DNA of 64,000 nucleotides from Vreelandella glaciei (GCF_013415125.1 NZ_JACCDE010000003.1:184528-248527); one strand, 5' to 3'; positions 1 to 8,181 are shown, numbered from the stretch's first letter. Notes: a model not told the origin generated them from the sequence alone. Made by a program: numbers and translations.

Positions 1-1
1 T

Positions 2-64
2 TTATTAAAAGTCATGCGGGGGATTACCAGCCTTGAAGAAATTAACCGCGTCAGTAAGGAGTAA
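2..64 (+). CDS. pilB: PilB C-terminal end (type IV pilus assembly ATPase), partial
   Basis: Only the last 20 codons are inside the window, ending in TAA at 62-64. The visible tail includes MRGITSLEEINRVSKE, which matches the conserved C-terminus of PilB/GspE-type hexameric ATPases (GITSLEEVxRV). PilB powers pilus extension from the cytoplasmic face of the inner membrane. Its stop codon lies 3 bases before the pilC start and the pilC ribosome-binding site (GGAG) overlaps its final codon, the usual pilBCD operon arrangement. The identification rests on this short tail plus the neighbours. Confidence 0.75.
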   Translation, partial: LLKVMRGITSLEEINRVSKE

Positions 65-67
65 ACA

Positions 68-1297
68 ATGGCAAACGCTCGGCGTAAGCGTCGCCCATCT
101 CTTCAACTTTATCGTTGGAAATGGGCGGGCAAAGGCCCTCAAGACAGAACACTGAGCGGCGAAACCCTTGGCCGTAATAAAGCGGAGGTAACGGCTGAAC
201 TGGCGGGGCAAAGCATCAATGTTAAGCGCATTCGCAAAATAAACAGCCTCAGCGGCGCAGGCCGTATTAAGCCTACCGACGTGATGGTGTTTGCGCGCCA
301 AATGGCGACCATGATTCGCGCCGGTATTCCTTTGTTACAGGCTTTCCAAGTCGTCGGCGAAAGTCTGAAAAAGCCCGCCATGGCCATGTTGGTAGAGCAG
401 ATGAGGAGCGATGTTTCATCGGGGTCAAGCTTTTCTGATGCGTTACGCCGTCACCCAAAACATTTTGATCAATTGTTTGTTAACCTTATCGATGCTGGCG
501 AACAAGCTGGTGCGCTGGATCAGATGCTGGACCGTGTCGCGACTTACAAAGAGAAAGTGGAATCGCTAAAAGCGCGCGTTAAGAAAGCCCTTTGGTACCC
601 TAGCGCCGTGATGATCGTCGGCATATCGGTCACTCTGCTGCTGCTGATTAAGGTCGTCCCCCAGTTTGAAAGCATGTTTAGTAATTTTGATGCGGAGCTT
701 CCTGCCCTGACTCAAATGACCGTTAACTTATCCGAACTTGCTCAACGCTATTGGCTTGTGGCCCTGGGTAGCCTGGTGGCCACGGGGCTAGCCATCAAAA
801 TCAGCGTTCAACGCTCACCCAAGATTGCTTATGGCATGGACGTTTTGGTGCTTCGCTTACCGGTGATCGGCGACATTATGCATAAATCCTCCCTTGCCCG
901 TTTTGCGCGCACCTTAGCAACGACCTTTGCTTCCGGCGTACCGTTGATGGAAGGTTTAGAGACCGCCTCTGGGGCCGTGGGCAATAAAGTTTATGAACGC
1001 GCCGTCATACAAACCCGTAAAGATGTTGCGACCGGGCAGCAGCTACACTTTGCCATGCGCATGACCAACCGCTTTCCTCCCCTGGCAATTCAAATGGTCA
1101 GCATCGGCGAAGAGTCGGGTTCGTTGGATGCCATGCTGAACCGCGTTGCTGATTATTACGAAGAAGAAGTCGACAATAAAGTCGACGCCCTCACCTCCCT
1201 AATGGAGCCGATTATTATCGTCGTATTGGGCGTACTGGTGGGCGGCGTCGTTGTGTCTATATACTTGCCAATCTTCAGCTTAGGCTCGGCTCTCTAA
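68..1297 (+). CDS. pilC: Type IV pilus inner-membrane platform protein PilC
   Basis: This 409-residue protein has the normal PilC length. It carries two T2SF/GspF domains, about residues 70-195 and 275-395, each opening with the conserved FARxxATMxxxGxPL-type stretch (FARQMATMIRAGIPLL near 75-90; FARTLATTFASGVPLM near 277). Transmembrane segments are visible near residues 175-200, 222-245 and 378-402. PilC is the inner-membrane platform that couples the PilB and PilT ATPases to pilin polymerisation or retraction. The start is supported by GGAG seven bases upstream, inside the end of pilB. It is followed after 76 bases by pilD, so the three genes are probably cotranscribed. Confidence 0.95.
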   Translation: MANARRKRRPSLQLYRWKWAGKGPQDRTLSGETLGRNKAEVTAELAGQSINVKRIRKINSLSGAGRIKPTDVMVFARQMATMIRAGIPLLQAFQVVGESLKKPAMAMLVEQMRSDVSSGSSFSDALRRHPKHFDQLFVNLIDAGEQAGALDQMLDRVATYKEKVESLKARVKKALWYPSAVMIVGISVTLLLLIKVVPQFESMFSNFDAELPALTQMTVNLSELAQRYWLVALGSLVATGLAIKISVQRSPKIAYGMDVLVLRLPVIGDIMHKSSLARFARTLATTFASGVPLMEGLETASGAVGNKVYERAVIQTRKDVATGQQLHFAMRMTNRFPPLAIQMVSIGEESGSLDAMLNRVADYYEEEVDNKVDALTSLMEPIIIVVLGVLVGGVVVSIYLPIFSLGSAL

Positions 1298-1373
1298 CTT
1301 AGGCGCGGCCTTCTAAAATGCCTTACACCGGCAACTCATCCATTCAAACTAACCCATTCGTATAGGGACATTC

Positions 1374-2219
1374 ATGCATTACCCTCCACTGATTGTATGG
1401 TTCATGGCTTTATTGGTTGGGCTGTGCTTAGGCAGTTTTCTTAATGTGGTTATCACGCGCCTACCGGTCATGCTGATGCGCCATTGGCGGCGTGAAGCGC
1501 GTGCAGCGCTTGAGCTGGATGAGGAACCCTCGCCACGCTTCAATTTGGCCACACCAGGCTCAATGTGCCCCCGCTGTGAAACCCCGATTGCCTGGCACGA
1601 CAACCTGCCGCTGATTGGCTGGATTAAACGCCGCGGGCGGTGTGCAGGGTGCCAAACGAGCATCAGCATACAATATCCGCTAGTGGAAATGGCCGGTGGC
1701 CTCCTTGCCTTGGCGGTAGTGGCACTCCATGGCCTCACTGCAGAGTCATTATTTATTTACGGCGCCTGCCTGATGCTGTTAGCACTCGCCGTGATTGATC
1801 TTCGCACCCAGTTATTGCCGGATATCATTACGCTCCCGCTACTGTGGGCCGGCTTACTTTTTCAGCTACTCTTCCAGCCGTTTATGCTCTCCGATGCCGT
1901 TATTGGCGTAATGGTGGGCTATCTTTCTCTTTGGAGTTTTTATTGGCTGTTCAAACTCGTCACCGGTAAAGAGGGCATGGGCTTTGGCGACTTTAAGCTG
2001 CTGGCAGCGCTGGGTGCCTGGCTAGGCTGGAGCTTTTTACCACTTATCTTGATACTTTCCGCAGGGCTTGGCGCGGTGGTTGGTTTAACTGCGCAGGCCT
2101 GCGCGCCTCGCTTACGTGGCAAACCATTACCCTTTGGGCCTTTTCTTGCCCTCGCTGGTTGGGTAGCGTTATTAGTTGGCGATGAGCTAATGGCGCTGTA
2201 TCTCAGCCTGCTTATTTAA
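1374..2219 (+). CDS. pilD: Prepilin peptidase / N-methyltransferase PilD
   Basis: This 281-residue polytopic membrane protein cleaves the leader of type IV prepilins and type II secretion pseudopilins and N-methylates the new N-terminus. The bifunctional form is shown by the cytoplasmic loop with two CxxC pairs (Cys65/68 and Cys90/93). The two aspartyl-protease residues of the family are present: Asp142 in AVIDLRTQLLPD and Asp206 in the GxGD motif (GMGFGDFKL). About seven further hydrophobic helices follow. The start ATG has AGGGA six bases upstream. It ends the pilBCD block; the next gene, coaE, is in the same direction after about 110 AT-rich bases. Confidence 0.95.
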   Translation: MHYPPLIVWFMALLVGLCLGSFLNVVITRLPVMLMRHWRREARAALELDEEPSPRFNLATPGSMCPRCETPIAWHDNLPLIGWIKRRGRCAGCQTSISIQYPLVEMAGGLLALAVVALHGLTAESLFIYGACLMLLALAVIDLRTQLLPDIITLPLLWAGLLFQLLFQPFMLSDAVIGVMVGYLSLWSFYWLFKLVTGKEGMGFGDFKLLAALGAWLGWSFLPLILILSAGLGAVVGLTAQACAPRLRGKPLPFGPFLALAGWVALLVGDELMALYLSLLI

Positions 2220-2327
2220 CGTTTAACGATTGTTATTTTTTTATTAAAGCTGGGTTATTAAATTTAGGCTATTAAAACTGAGCTAGTGAATTTGGGTTAT
2301 TGAAAACTGAGCTAAGTGAGGCAGCAG

Positions 2328-2930
2328 ATGATTATCGGATTAACCGGTGGCATTGGGTCGGGCAAATCGACGGTTGCGCGCGCCTTTGAAACGCTCGGCG
2401 CTGCCTCGGTCGATGCTGACGATGTCGCCAGAGAAATCGTTCTACCTGGCGAACCGGCACTATTAGCCATTAAAAACCGCTTCGGTGACCAGGTCATCCA
2501 TCAGGATGGCACGCTTAATCGCGCGGCCCTACGCGCTATTATTTTTAAAGACCCAGAGCAGCGGCGGTGGTTAGAATCAGTCACACACCCCAAAATAAGA
2601 GAACGTCTATTGCAGCACTTAGCGCAGCTTAAAACACAAGGCGCGCCTTATGTGCTGCTGGTATCACCGCTGCTATTTGAGTCGGGCCAAAATGCGCTGG
2701 TCAACCGAGCGGTCGTGGTCGATGTACCACAAGCGCTACAATTATCGAGAACCCAGCAACGTGATGGGGTGAGCGAAAGCCAAGTGCATGCTATTCTCGC
2801 CGCCCAGCTTTCCCGCGAACAGCGGCTAGCACAGGCAGATGACGTGATAGATAACAGCGGTGACCACCGCAGCATGATGGAGCAAGTGGTGCGGCTGGAT
2901 CAACGCTACCGTCAACTGCTTAACGACTGA
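2328..2930 (+). CDS. coaE: Dephospho-CoA kinase
   Basis: This protein of about 200 residues catalyses the last step of coenzyme A synthesis, ATP-dependent phosphorylation of the 3'-hydroxyl of dephospho-CoA. The P-loop GLTGGIGSGKST is at the N-terminus. The family motif for the substrate pocket (DADDVAREI) follows, and the LID-like region (SREQRLAQADDVIDNSG) is near the C-terminus. I chose ATG 2328 over the in-frame GTG at 2316, because the GTG lies inside the purine-rich GTGAGG stretch that best serves as the ribosome-binding site for the ATG, and because this start gives the standard MIIGLTGG N-terminus. It sits between pilD and yacG, as in many gammaproteobacteria. Confidence 0.95.
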   Translation: MIIGLTGGIGSGKSTVARAFETLGAASVDADDVAREIVLPGEPALLAIKNRFGDQVIHQDGTLNRAALRAIIFKDPEQRRWLESVTHPKIRERLLQHLAQLKTQGAPYVLLVSPLLFESGQNALVNRAVVVDVPQALQLSRTQQRDGVSESQVHAILAAQLSREQRLAQADDVIDNSGDHRSMMEQVVRLDQRYRQLLND

Positions 2931-2963
2931 GATATCGCCCCCGTTAACGCAATTGGAGTTTTT

Positions 2964-3197
2964 ATGGTTCGCCCTGCAAACGATTCCCCGCTTGAAGTTA
3001 GTTGCCCTCAGTGCGCTAAGCCCGTGCCTTGGCTGCCTGAGAGCACCTATCGCCCTTTCTGCAGCAAACGCTGCCAACTGTTAGATTTAGGTGCCTGGGC
3101 CGATGAGTCGCACCGCATATCGGGCGAATCGGCGATGGATGAAGCTGATATAGAGACACTGTTGGCGCAAGCCGACAAGGATGCGCCGCTCTCCTAA
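2964..3197 (+). CDS. yacG: DNA gyrase inhibitor YacG (zinc-binding)
   Basis: This 77-residue protein has a four-cysteine zinc site: CPQCAKPV in the N-terminal part and [15 protein letters not shown] about 20 residues later, the YacG signature. YacG binds GyrB and inhibits gyrase in E. coli (family knowledge). TTGGAGTTTTT supplies a GGAG ribosome-binding site for ATG 2964. It follows coaE by 33 bases. In enterobacteria zapD (yacF) lies between coaE and yacG; here it is absent and a different protein follows yacG. Confidence 0.92.
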   Translation: MVRPANDSPLEVSCPQCAKPVPWLPESTYRPFCSKRCQLLDLGAWADESHRISGESAMDEADIETLLAQADKDAPLS

Positions 3198-3236
3198 CGC
3201 ACCCAGGCAATCGACGTTTTAAGTCCCGCAATCCAC

Positions 3237-4124
3237 ATGGCTACCACAATGCCTGAGCAACCATCGCCTTCGGCCTATCATCTGCTGCTTCAGCTGGAGC
3301 AGCAGTTTGACACTTTAATTAACACGATTGAGACCGCTGTTTCGCTTTTTGAACGCCAACAACCGGCATCGTGGGTCTTTCATCAAGCCACTCCCGCTCG
3401 CCACTGGCTACGCGAAGCGCTTTTCGATATGTGGCATGAACAAGATCAGGATGGTCGCGAAACGCGCAACTACATTGCCATTGTGGCTGCTAATGATGAA
3501 TTACTGGCAGCGGTAGACACCGTGAACCAAGCTAAAAAAAGTTTTGCTGAGCTGCTGCAGCATATTAAACAGGCTTTTCCACAAACCTTGAGCGACGCCA
3601 AAAGCCGCCTGCCGCAACGCCATCCCTACGTTGATGAAGCGTTACGGCGCAATGGGCTTGCCCGTCTGCATCTTAAGCAGAGCTGGCGTCAACTGCCCAT
3701 CGCACAAGCCCCCGTTTCACGGGTTCGCTTTGCGTGGTATAGCAGTGGTCGCTCCATAAAGCGGCTGAGCGTTCAAGAGGCTGAGCAAAAGCTTTTAAAG
3801 CTTGATACCGATGCAGCGCATATCCGTATTCAACTACGCAAACTAGCCAGCATCCCAAGCGGCGAAGTGCTCGCCCAGGTGCAAACGCAGGCTCCCCTTA
3901 TGCGGGCAAATCTATTTTTTACCGAGCCACTCGATGATGGCCATACAAGGCGGGCGCTGAATGCCGCCATGCCTATCTTCGTGCCAGACAATGACCAGCG
4001 ACTGCCACACATAAACCTGCCCGCTTTACAGCCCCCCACCACCCGCACACGGGCACGTCGGCGCGATGAAAAGCTTGAGCCAGATGTATTTCTGCCGAGT
4101 TTGCGCGTTTACCGCTACCGTTAG
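3237..4124 (+). CDS. Putative Tus-family DNA replication terminus site-binding protein
   Basis: The protein is 295 residues. I compared it from memory with E. coli Tus (309 residues) and find colinear matches along most of its length: VNQAKKSFAELLQHI (about 96-110) against INKLKTTFEHI; RVRFAWYSSGRSIKRL (162-177) against LRFGWANKHIIKNL; LASIPSGEVLAQVQTQAPLM (203-222) against the [20 protein letters not shown] region; MPIFVPDNDQRLP against TPLIALINRDNGAGVP; and the C-terminal VFLPSLRVY against IIPRLHLY. Tus binds Ter sites as a monomer and stops replication forks from one side. Residues of the E. coli C6-locking pocket appear only partly kept: the Gly-Leu pair is present at 140-141, while the position of His144 looks like Asp. 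The protein is basic near 270-277. It follows yacG by 39 bases without a strong ribosome-binding site. It is not ZapD by sequence. Homology is inferred by eye, and Ter binding is untested. Confidence 0.7.
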   Translation: MATTMPEQPSPSAYHLLLQLEQQFDTLINTIETAVSLFERQQPASWVFHQATPARHWLREALFDMWHEQDQDGRETRNYIAIVAANDELLAAVDTVNQAKKSFAELLQHIKQAFPQTLSDAKSRLPQRHPYVDEALRRNGLARLHLKQSWRQLPIAQAPVSRVRFAWYSSGRSIKRLSVQEAEQKLLKLDTDAAHIRIQLRKLASIPSGEVLAQVQTQAPLMRANLFFTEPLDDGHTRRALNAAMPIFVPDNDQRLPHINLPALQPPTTRTRARRRDEKLEPDVFLPSLRVYRYR

Positions 4125-4154
4125 CAATACCACACGTAGGATATAGTAGAGGTG

Positions 4155-4514
4155 CTAACTACCTGGCACTTGATCTCTACCTGGCACTTGATCCTGCTGC
4201 CATAACCCATAGCCAAGTAGTGTTTCGACCAGTTCGGCCAGATCGCCATGGTCAATACCATACTCATTCAGCAAAGCTTCAAAGCGCTGTTTGAACACAC
4301 GCTCCTGCTCTTGTTGTTGTTCCTTCTGCTTGGCTTCTACATCATCTTGCTCCAATGCCGCAAGCGACCTTACCGGCGGCCCCGTCGGTATATCAAAATC
4401 GCTTTCAGGATCGTCTAACTGACGTAACGCCTGCGCAAAGGCATCGTCTAGTTCACGAAATTTACGCAGCTTTTCACGCTCATCTACCGGCTTTTGAACC
4501 TTTTGATATTTCAT
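4155..4514 (-). CDS. Small charged protein with an H-NS-like oligomerisation helix
   Basis: This reading gives 119 residues from ATG 4514; an open frame continues upstream to 4679 but has the look of non-coding sequence. The N-terminal half is charged and helical, with a Gln/Glu-rich coiled-coil stretch at about 58-76. Residues 77-99 (FEALLNEYGIDHGDLAELVETLL) resemble the second oligomerisation helix pair of H-NS (MLIADGIDPNELLNSL). No C-terminal AT-hook-like DNA-binding motif (TWTGQGRTP or GGNHK type) is present. The protein ends in a tandem DQVPGR/DQVPGS repeat caused by a duplicated 17-bp DNA unit. The ribosome-binding site is weak (AAGG 16 bases upstream). It is convergent with the Tus-like gene. 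The function is unknown; an H-NS-family modulator is my inference only. Confidence 0.5.
   Translation of the reverse strand: MKYQKVQKPVDEREKLRKFRELDDAFAQALRQLDDPESDFDIPTGPPVRSLAALEQDDVEAKQKEQQQEQERVFKQRFEALLNEYGIDHGDLAELVETLLGYGLWQQDQVPGRDQVPGS
4159..4193. repeat. 17-bp tandem direct repeat in the 3' end of the small charged-protein gene
   Basis: CTACCTGGCACTTGATC occurs twice, at 4159-4175 and 4177-4193, with a period of 18 bases. Since 18 is a multiple of three it adds six residues (DQVPGR/S) to the C-terminus without breaking the frame. It looks like a recent slippage duplication. Confidence 0.9.
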
Positions 4515-4716
4515 CGATGTTTCATTTACACCTTGCTTGAAATGGTCGACATGGCTACATACGTAGCGTTTTTTGCAAAAACTGTGCACAAACGCATAAA
4601 GATAACGAGCAAACTTGCCTCTTCCACCCTGTTGCCAGCATAAAGGCAACATCATTAGGCACACGTGGGTGACAAACATTTTATCAAATACGCCACAGTC
4701 AGCGATAACTCAAAAA

Positions 4717-4733
4717 TTGATGCTTAGCATCAA
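4717..4733. promoter_or_regulatory. Perfect 17-nt palindrome upstream of the H-NS-like gene
   Basis: TTGATGCTTAGCATCAA is a perfect inverted repeat (8-bp arms around one T). It lies about 200 bases upstream of the minus-strand gene starting at 4514 and about 190 bases upstream of the plus-strand AraC remnant. It has the size and symmetry of an operator for a dimeric regulator. No promoter could be assigned with confidence, so the role is a guess. Confidence 0.35.
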
Positions 4734-4906
4734 CATAGCGACAAGTAGCCTGAACAGAGATTCAACTCTTATCTAAACGCTGAATATTTGCTCTTCAGCT
4801 AGGTTACCAACACTAACGCACAGGGAGAGTGCACTACAGGCGAGATAAGCACGACCTGTACGATTCACGCATGAGAGGCCAGATAATGTTCAACGCGATG
4901 ACATGA

Positions 4907-5306
4907 GCTAAGATCTGGCTGCAGGGCACACTTGATAAGCCACTCGGTATTGAAGACCTGGTTAACCATACTGGTTATTCGTCTTCCCAAGTTCGGCGCC
5001 AATTTCGCCAAAGCTTTCAAATTACGCCGAGCGCCTACCGCGAAAAAAAGACGGTTAGAACGGGCGGCTGTATTGTTAGCCCTTACGCCTCTCAATATAG
5101 CGCAAATTGCGATATGTTGTGGGTATCATAATCATTCATCCTTTTCACGCGCATTTCAGCGTCGCTATCTGCTCAGGCCACGCAATTTTCGGCAACCACT
5201 AAAAAGCGCGTTGTCATATTCAATGCCTAATTCAGGCCTCAAGACGAACATCCAAAAAGCCAGTGACCGCCAAATGCTCCTAATGCACCTCTATCAAGCT
5301 CCCTAG
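4907..5306 (+). pseudogene. AraC-family regulator DNA-binding domain, frameshifted remnant
   Basis: Two halves of an AraC/XylS DNA-binding domain are in different frames. The first helix-turn-helix starts right after an in-frame TGA at 4904 and reads LGIEDLVNHTGYSSSQVRRQ then ITPSAYREKK. After the run of seven A at 5043-5049, similarity continues in another frame: RLERAAVLLALTPLNIAQIA, CGYHNHSSFSRAFQRRY and RPRNFRQ. The effector-binding N-terminal domain is not recognisable upstream. A single-base indel in the A-run plus loss of the N-terminus makes this a pseudogene. A sequencing error in the homopolymer could explain the frameshift but not the missing front. The tail after about 5200 shows no recognised similarity. 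Confidence 0.8.
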
Positions 5307-5478
5307 CGTATTAAAGGGCTAGGGGATGCAAGCTATCATAACGAGCAGCTAGCCTGCTTACCGGCGCGATTAAGCCTATCGACAACCACCATTTCACTAC
5401 CTGCTATACTATCGGCCAAAGTGGATGCACTTAATAATGAATATTTTCATTCTTACCGCACAGACGTAGGTCTTTACC

Positions 5479-5727
5479 TTGAACAAACAGATAACGCTCA
5501 AGACATTGCCTTACCGGTGCCTTATCGGCGGGCCGACACTCCAACCCATTACTATTCAAGTACGCTTTGGTGATTTAGCTGATCTTTATGGTGCATTGGC
5601 GCAGACCATCACGCACGTGCTTTACAGTCAGGATAGCTTCCACGTAAGCGGCCAGCCGCCTCAGGCCTTATGGAAAGCACATTATTTAGAGCTTCGGCTC
5701 CCGCTTATAGGCCAGCAGGAAGGATAA
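5479..5727 (+). CDS. Small hypothetical protein
   Basis: This open frame of 82 codons begins with TTG; no ATG or GTG start with a good ribosome-binding site is visible, and the upstream GTAGG is only a weak candidate. The protein has no signal peptide or membrane segment and I recognise no family. Codon use is similar to neighbouring genes, with mixed GC at third positions. It lies between the AraC remnant and mvaT and ends shortly before the convergent mvaT terminator. It may be a real small gene or a fragment of a decayed one. Confidence 0.35.
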   Translation: MNKQITLKTLPYRCLIGGPTLQPITIQVRFGDLADLYGALAQTITHVLYSQDSFHVSGQPPQALWKAHYLELRLPLIGQQEG

Positions 5728-5756
5728 CGTCTTTGAGGCACCGCTGAGCAGAGATC

Positions 5757-5793
5757 ATAAAAAACCGGCACTCCTGTAAAGAAATGCCGGTTA
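5757..5793 (-). terminator. Rho-independent terminator of mvaT
   Basis: Read on the minus strand, AACCGGCA and TGCCGGTT form an 8-bp stem around a 14-base loop, followed by TTTT. It begins ten bases past the mvaT stop codon. Confidence 0.75.
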
Positions 5794-5802
5794 TTAACTT
5801 GC

Positions 5803-6177
5803 TTAATCTTCCATGCGAACCAGCCAGGATTCGACGGCTTCATCACCATACTCATCCTTCCAGCTACGCAGACCTTTATGATTGCCGCCGCGCGTTTCGA
5901 TGACTTCCCCAGTTTTAGGGTTTTTATAAATTTTAAGACGACGCTTACGGCGCGCATTGCCACTAGCCGTCGTTTTAACACTACGCTGGTCAGAAGCGGG
6001 ATCTAATAAAGCAATGACGTCACTGGGACGCTTGCCGAACTCAGTCATAAGCGCTTCAAGTTTGGCCTTGAATTCCAACTCGCTTTTAAGGCGCTGATCG
6101 CCTTCTAAGCGCTGTAGGTCTTCTTGAAGCTGCTTCAGCTGCTGTTCTTTTTGGATATATTCGTTAAGTAATGACAT
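5803..6177 (-). CDS. mvaT: MvaT-family H-NS-like transcriptional silencer
   Basis: This 124-residue protein matches MvaT/MvaU of Pseudomonas along its whole length. It has the N-terminal MSLLNEYIQKEQQLKQLQ coiled coil for dimerisation, KLEALMTEFGKRPSDVIALL in the middle, and the C-terminal DNA-binding signature YKNPKTGEVIETRGGNHKGL with a final EAVESW. MvaT proteins are functional analogues of H-NS that bind AT-rich DNA and silence foreign genes. I chose ATG 6177 (MSLLNEY), which has AAAGGAA eight bases upstream, rather than the longer open frame to 6318. Downstream of rpsA in related genomes one usually finds ihfB; here this other nucleoid protein gene occupies the position, with its own leader of about 270 AT-rich bases. 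Confidence 0.93.
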   Translation of the reverse strand: MSLLNEYIQKEQQLKQLQEDLQRLEGDQRLKSELEFKAKLEALMTEFGKRPSDVIALLDPASDQRSVKTTASGNARRKRRLKIYKNPKTGEVIETRGGNHKGLRSWKDEYGDEAVESWLVRMED

Positions 6178-6445
6178 CGAGGTTCCTTTAGTATCGTATC
6201 CAACTGAACGGGGTCCAACTGAAAGGGGTTCAACTGGTTTAGGTGCTAACTTGACAACCTTGGCACCTACTAGTTCAGAATGCTGGGACATTATTGCTGC
6301 AAAAAGACTAACTGACAACAGTCTAGTTGATTTTTACTCAATTACTAATCGTTTTTTAAAAACACAACTGCTATTTAAAGTGTTTTATAACCCTAATAGC
6401 GCATCATTGCTATGTGTCATCTATTAGAAGCGTTCAACACTTACA
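6178..6445. promoter_or_regulatory. AT-rich leader/promoter region of mvaT
   Basis: No gene is seen here. The stretch at about 6310-6430 is clearly AT-rich (for example TTTTTTAAAAACACAAC) compared with its surroundings. It presumably carries the mvaT promoter on the minus strand and possibly autoregulatory MvaT sites. I could not fix a -35/-10 pair. A short repeated element, GGGGTCCAACTGAAAGGGGTT, shows two near-copies of the unit TCAACTG at about 6200-6238. Confidence 0.4.
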
Positions 6446-6480
6446 AACAAAAGCGCCGCCCATAAGGGCGGCGCTTTTAT
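6446..6480 (-). terminator. Rho-independent terminator of rpsA
   Basis: AAGCGCCGCCC and GGGCGGCGCTT form an 11-bp stem with a 4-base loop. It is read on the minus strand downstream of rpsA, with T-rich sequence after the stem. It separates rpsA from mvaT. Confidence 0.85.
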
Positions 6481-6501
6481 CAACCAATAACTAATCGATA
6501 A

Positions 6502-8181
6502 TTAGTCTTGGCCCATCTGCTGCTTGATCAGGTCGCCGATTGTAGTCGGGCCACCCGCAGTTTCCGGCTCTTGCTCACGAATCTTCTTCAGATTCTGACG
6601 CGTATCGTCCTGGTCTTTCGCTTTAACCGACAGATTAATCTGGCGGCTCTTGCGGTCAACACTCACAATACGGGCTTCTACACTGTCGCCTTCATTCAGC
6701 ACGTTGCGCGCATCTTCTACGCGGTCAGCACTGATTTCAGAGGCTTTCAGCACAGCAATAACGTCAGTCGCCAATTCAACTTGAGCTTCTTTAGCATCAA
6801 CTTCAATGACGCGACCCGTTACGATGCTGCCCTTATCATTGACTGATAGGTACTCAGCAACGGGGTCAGAATCCATCTGCTTGATGCCCAGCGAGATGCG
6901 CTCACGCTCAGGATCAATAGACAGGATAACGGCTTCAGCTTCGTCGCCTTTCTTAAAGCTGCGTACGGCCTCTTCGCCAGTATCAATCCAAGAAATATCA
7001 GACAGGTGAACCAGACCGTCAATACCGCCTTCTAGGCCGATAAAGATACCGAAGTCAGTAATTGACTTGATGGTACCGGAAACACGATCGCCCTTGTTGT
7101 AGTCAGTATTGAAGGTTTCCCAGGGGTTAGCAGTGCACTGCTTAATACCCAGAGAAATACGACGACGCTCTTCGTCGATATCCAACACCATGACGTCAAC
7201 ATCATCGCCTACTTGAACGACTTTAGACGGATGGATGTTTTTGTTAGTCCAGTCCATTTCAGAGACGTGAACCAGACCTTCAACACCCTCTTCCAGCTCG
7301 GCAAAGCAACCGTAGTCAGTCAGGTTAGTGACGACTGCGTGCACTTTCATGCCTTCTGGGTAACGCTCTTTAATGTTGACCCACGGATCTTCGCCCAACT
7401 GCTTCAGACCCAGTGAAACGCGATTGCGCTCACGGTCAAACTTCAGAACCTTGACGTTGATCTCGTCGCCAACGGCAACGATTTCGGACGGATGCTTGAT
7501 ACGCTTCCACGCCATGTCTGTAATGTGCAGAAGGCCGTCAACACCACCCAGGTCTACGAAAGCGCCGTAGTCTGTCAGGTTCTTAACGATACCCTTGATC
7601 TGCTGGCCTTCCTGCAGAGTAGCCAGCAACGCTTCGCGCTCGGCACTGTTCTCTGCTTCCAGAACCGCACGACGTGATACCACAACGTTGTTGCGCTTCG
7701 GATCGAGCTTGATAACTTTGAAGTCCAGCTCTTTATTTTCCAGGTGCGCAGTGTCGCGAACCGGACGAACGTCAACCAACGAGCCAGGCAAGAAGGCACG
7801 GATAGAGTCAACTTCAACTGTGAAGCCGCCTTTAACCTTACCGTTAATAACGCCCTTGATGATTTCGTCTTTCTCGAAGGCTGCTTCCAGAATCTTCCAA
7901 GCTTCTGCACGCTTGGCTTTTTCACGAGACAGACGCGTTTCACCGAAGCCATCTTCAACGGCTTCCAGTGCAACGTGCACGTCGTCACCGATAGCGATGT
8001 TCAGGTTACCGTGTTCATCGCGGAATTGTGACGCCGGAATCTGACCTTCAGATTTTAGGCCAGCGTTGACAGTAACCCAGTCACCGTCAATGTCGACAAC
8101 CTGAGCCGCGACAATTGCGCCTGGCTCCATGTTGATGTCGTTAAGAGACTGTTCAAACAGCTCAGCAAAGCTTTCGCTCAT
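6502..8181 (-). CDS. rpsA: 30S ribosomal protein S1
   Basis: This 559-residue protein has the full length of gammaproteobacterial S1. It contains six successive S1 RNA-binding repeats, with recurring units such as [35 protein letters not shown] and [13 protein letters not shown] at roughly residues 190-450, and two divergent N-terminal repeats that bind the ribosome. S1 recruits mRNA to the 30S subunit. It is the last gene of the aromatic/serine cluster, has a 183-base leader with no other gene, and is followed by a strong terminator. The leader is likely the site of S1 autoregulation (family knowledge). Confidence 0.98.
   Translation of the reverse strand: MSESFAELFEQSLNDINMEPGAIVAAQVVDIDGDWVTVNAGLKSEGQIPASQFRDEHGNLNIAIGDDVHVALEAVEDGFGETRLSREKAKRAEAWKILEAAFEKDEIIKGVINGKVKGGFTVEVDSIRAFLPGSLVDVRPVRDTAHLENKELDFKVIKLDPKRNNVVVSRRAVLEAENSAEREALLATLQEGQQIKGIVKNLTDYGAFVDLGGVDGLLHITDMAWKRIKHPSEIVAVGDEINVKVLKFDRERNRVSLGLKQLGEDPWVNIKERYPEGMKVHAVVTNLTDYGCFAELEEGVEGLVHVSEMDWTNKNIHPSKVVQVGDDVDVMVLDIDEERRRISLGIKQCTANPWETFNTDYNKGDRVSGTIKSITDFGIFIGLEGGIDGLVHLSDISWIDTGEEAVRSFKKGDEAEAVILSIDPERERISLGIKQMDSDPVAEYLSVNDKGSIVTGRVIEVDAKEAQVELATDVIAVLKASEISADRVEDARNVLNEGDSVEARIVSVDRKSRQINLSVKAKDQDDTRQNLKKIREQEPETAGGPTTIGDLIKQQMGQD

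Noticed and set aside
3237..4124. Gene after yacG as ZapD (YacF)
   Set aside because: Although zapD adjoins yacG in enterobacteria, the sequence lacks ZapD features and matches Tus in several blocks.
4932..5306. Open frame of 124 codons as an intact gene
   Set aside because: Its first 40 residues are an out-of-frame reading of the first AraC helix-turn-helix; the real domain spans two frames.
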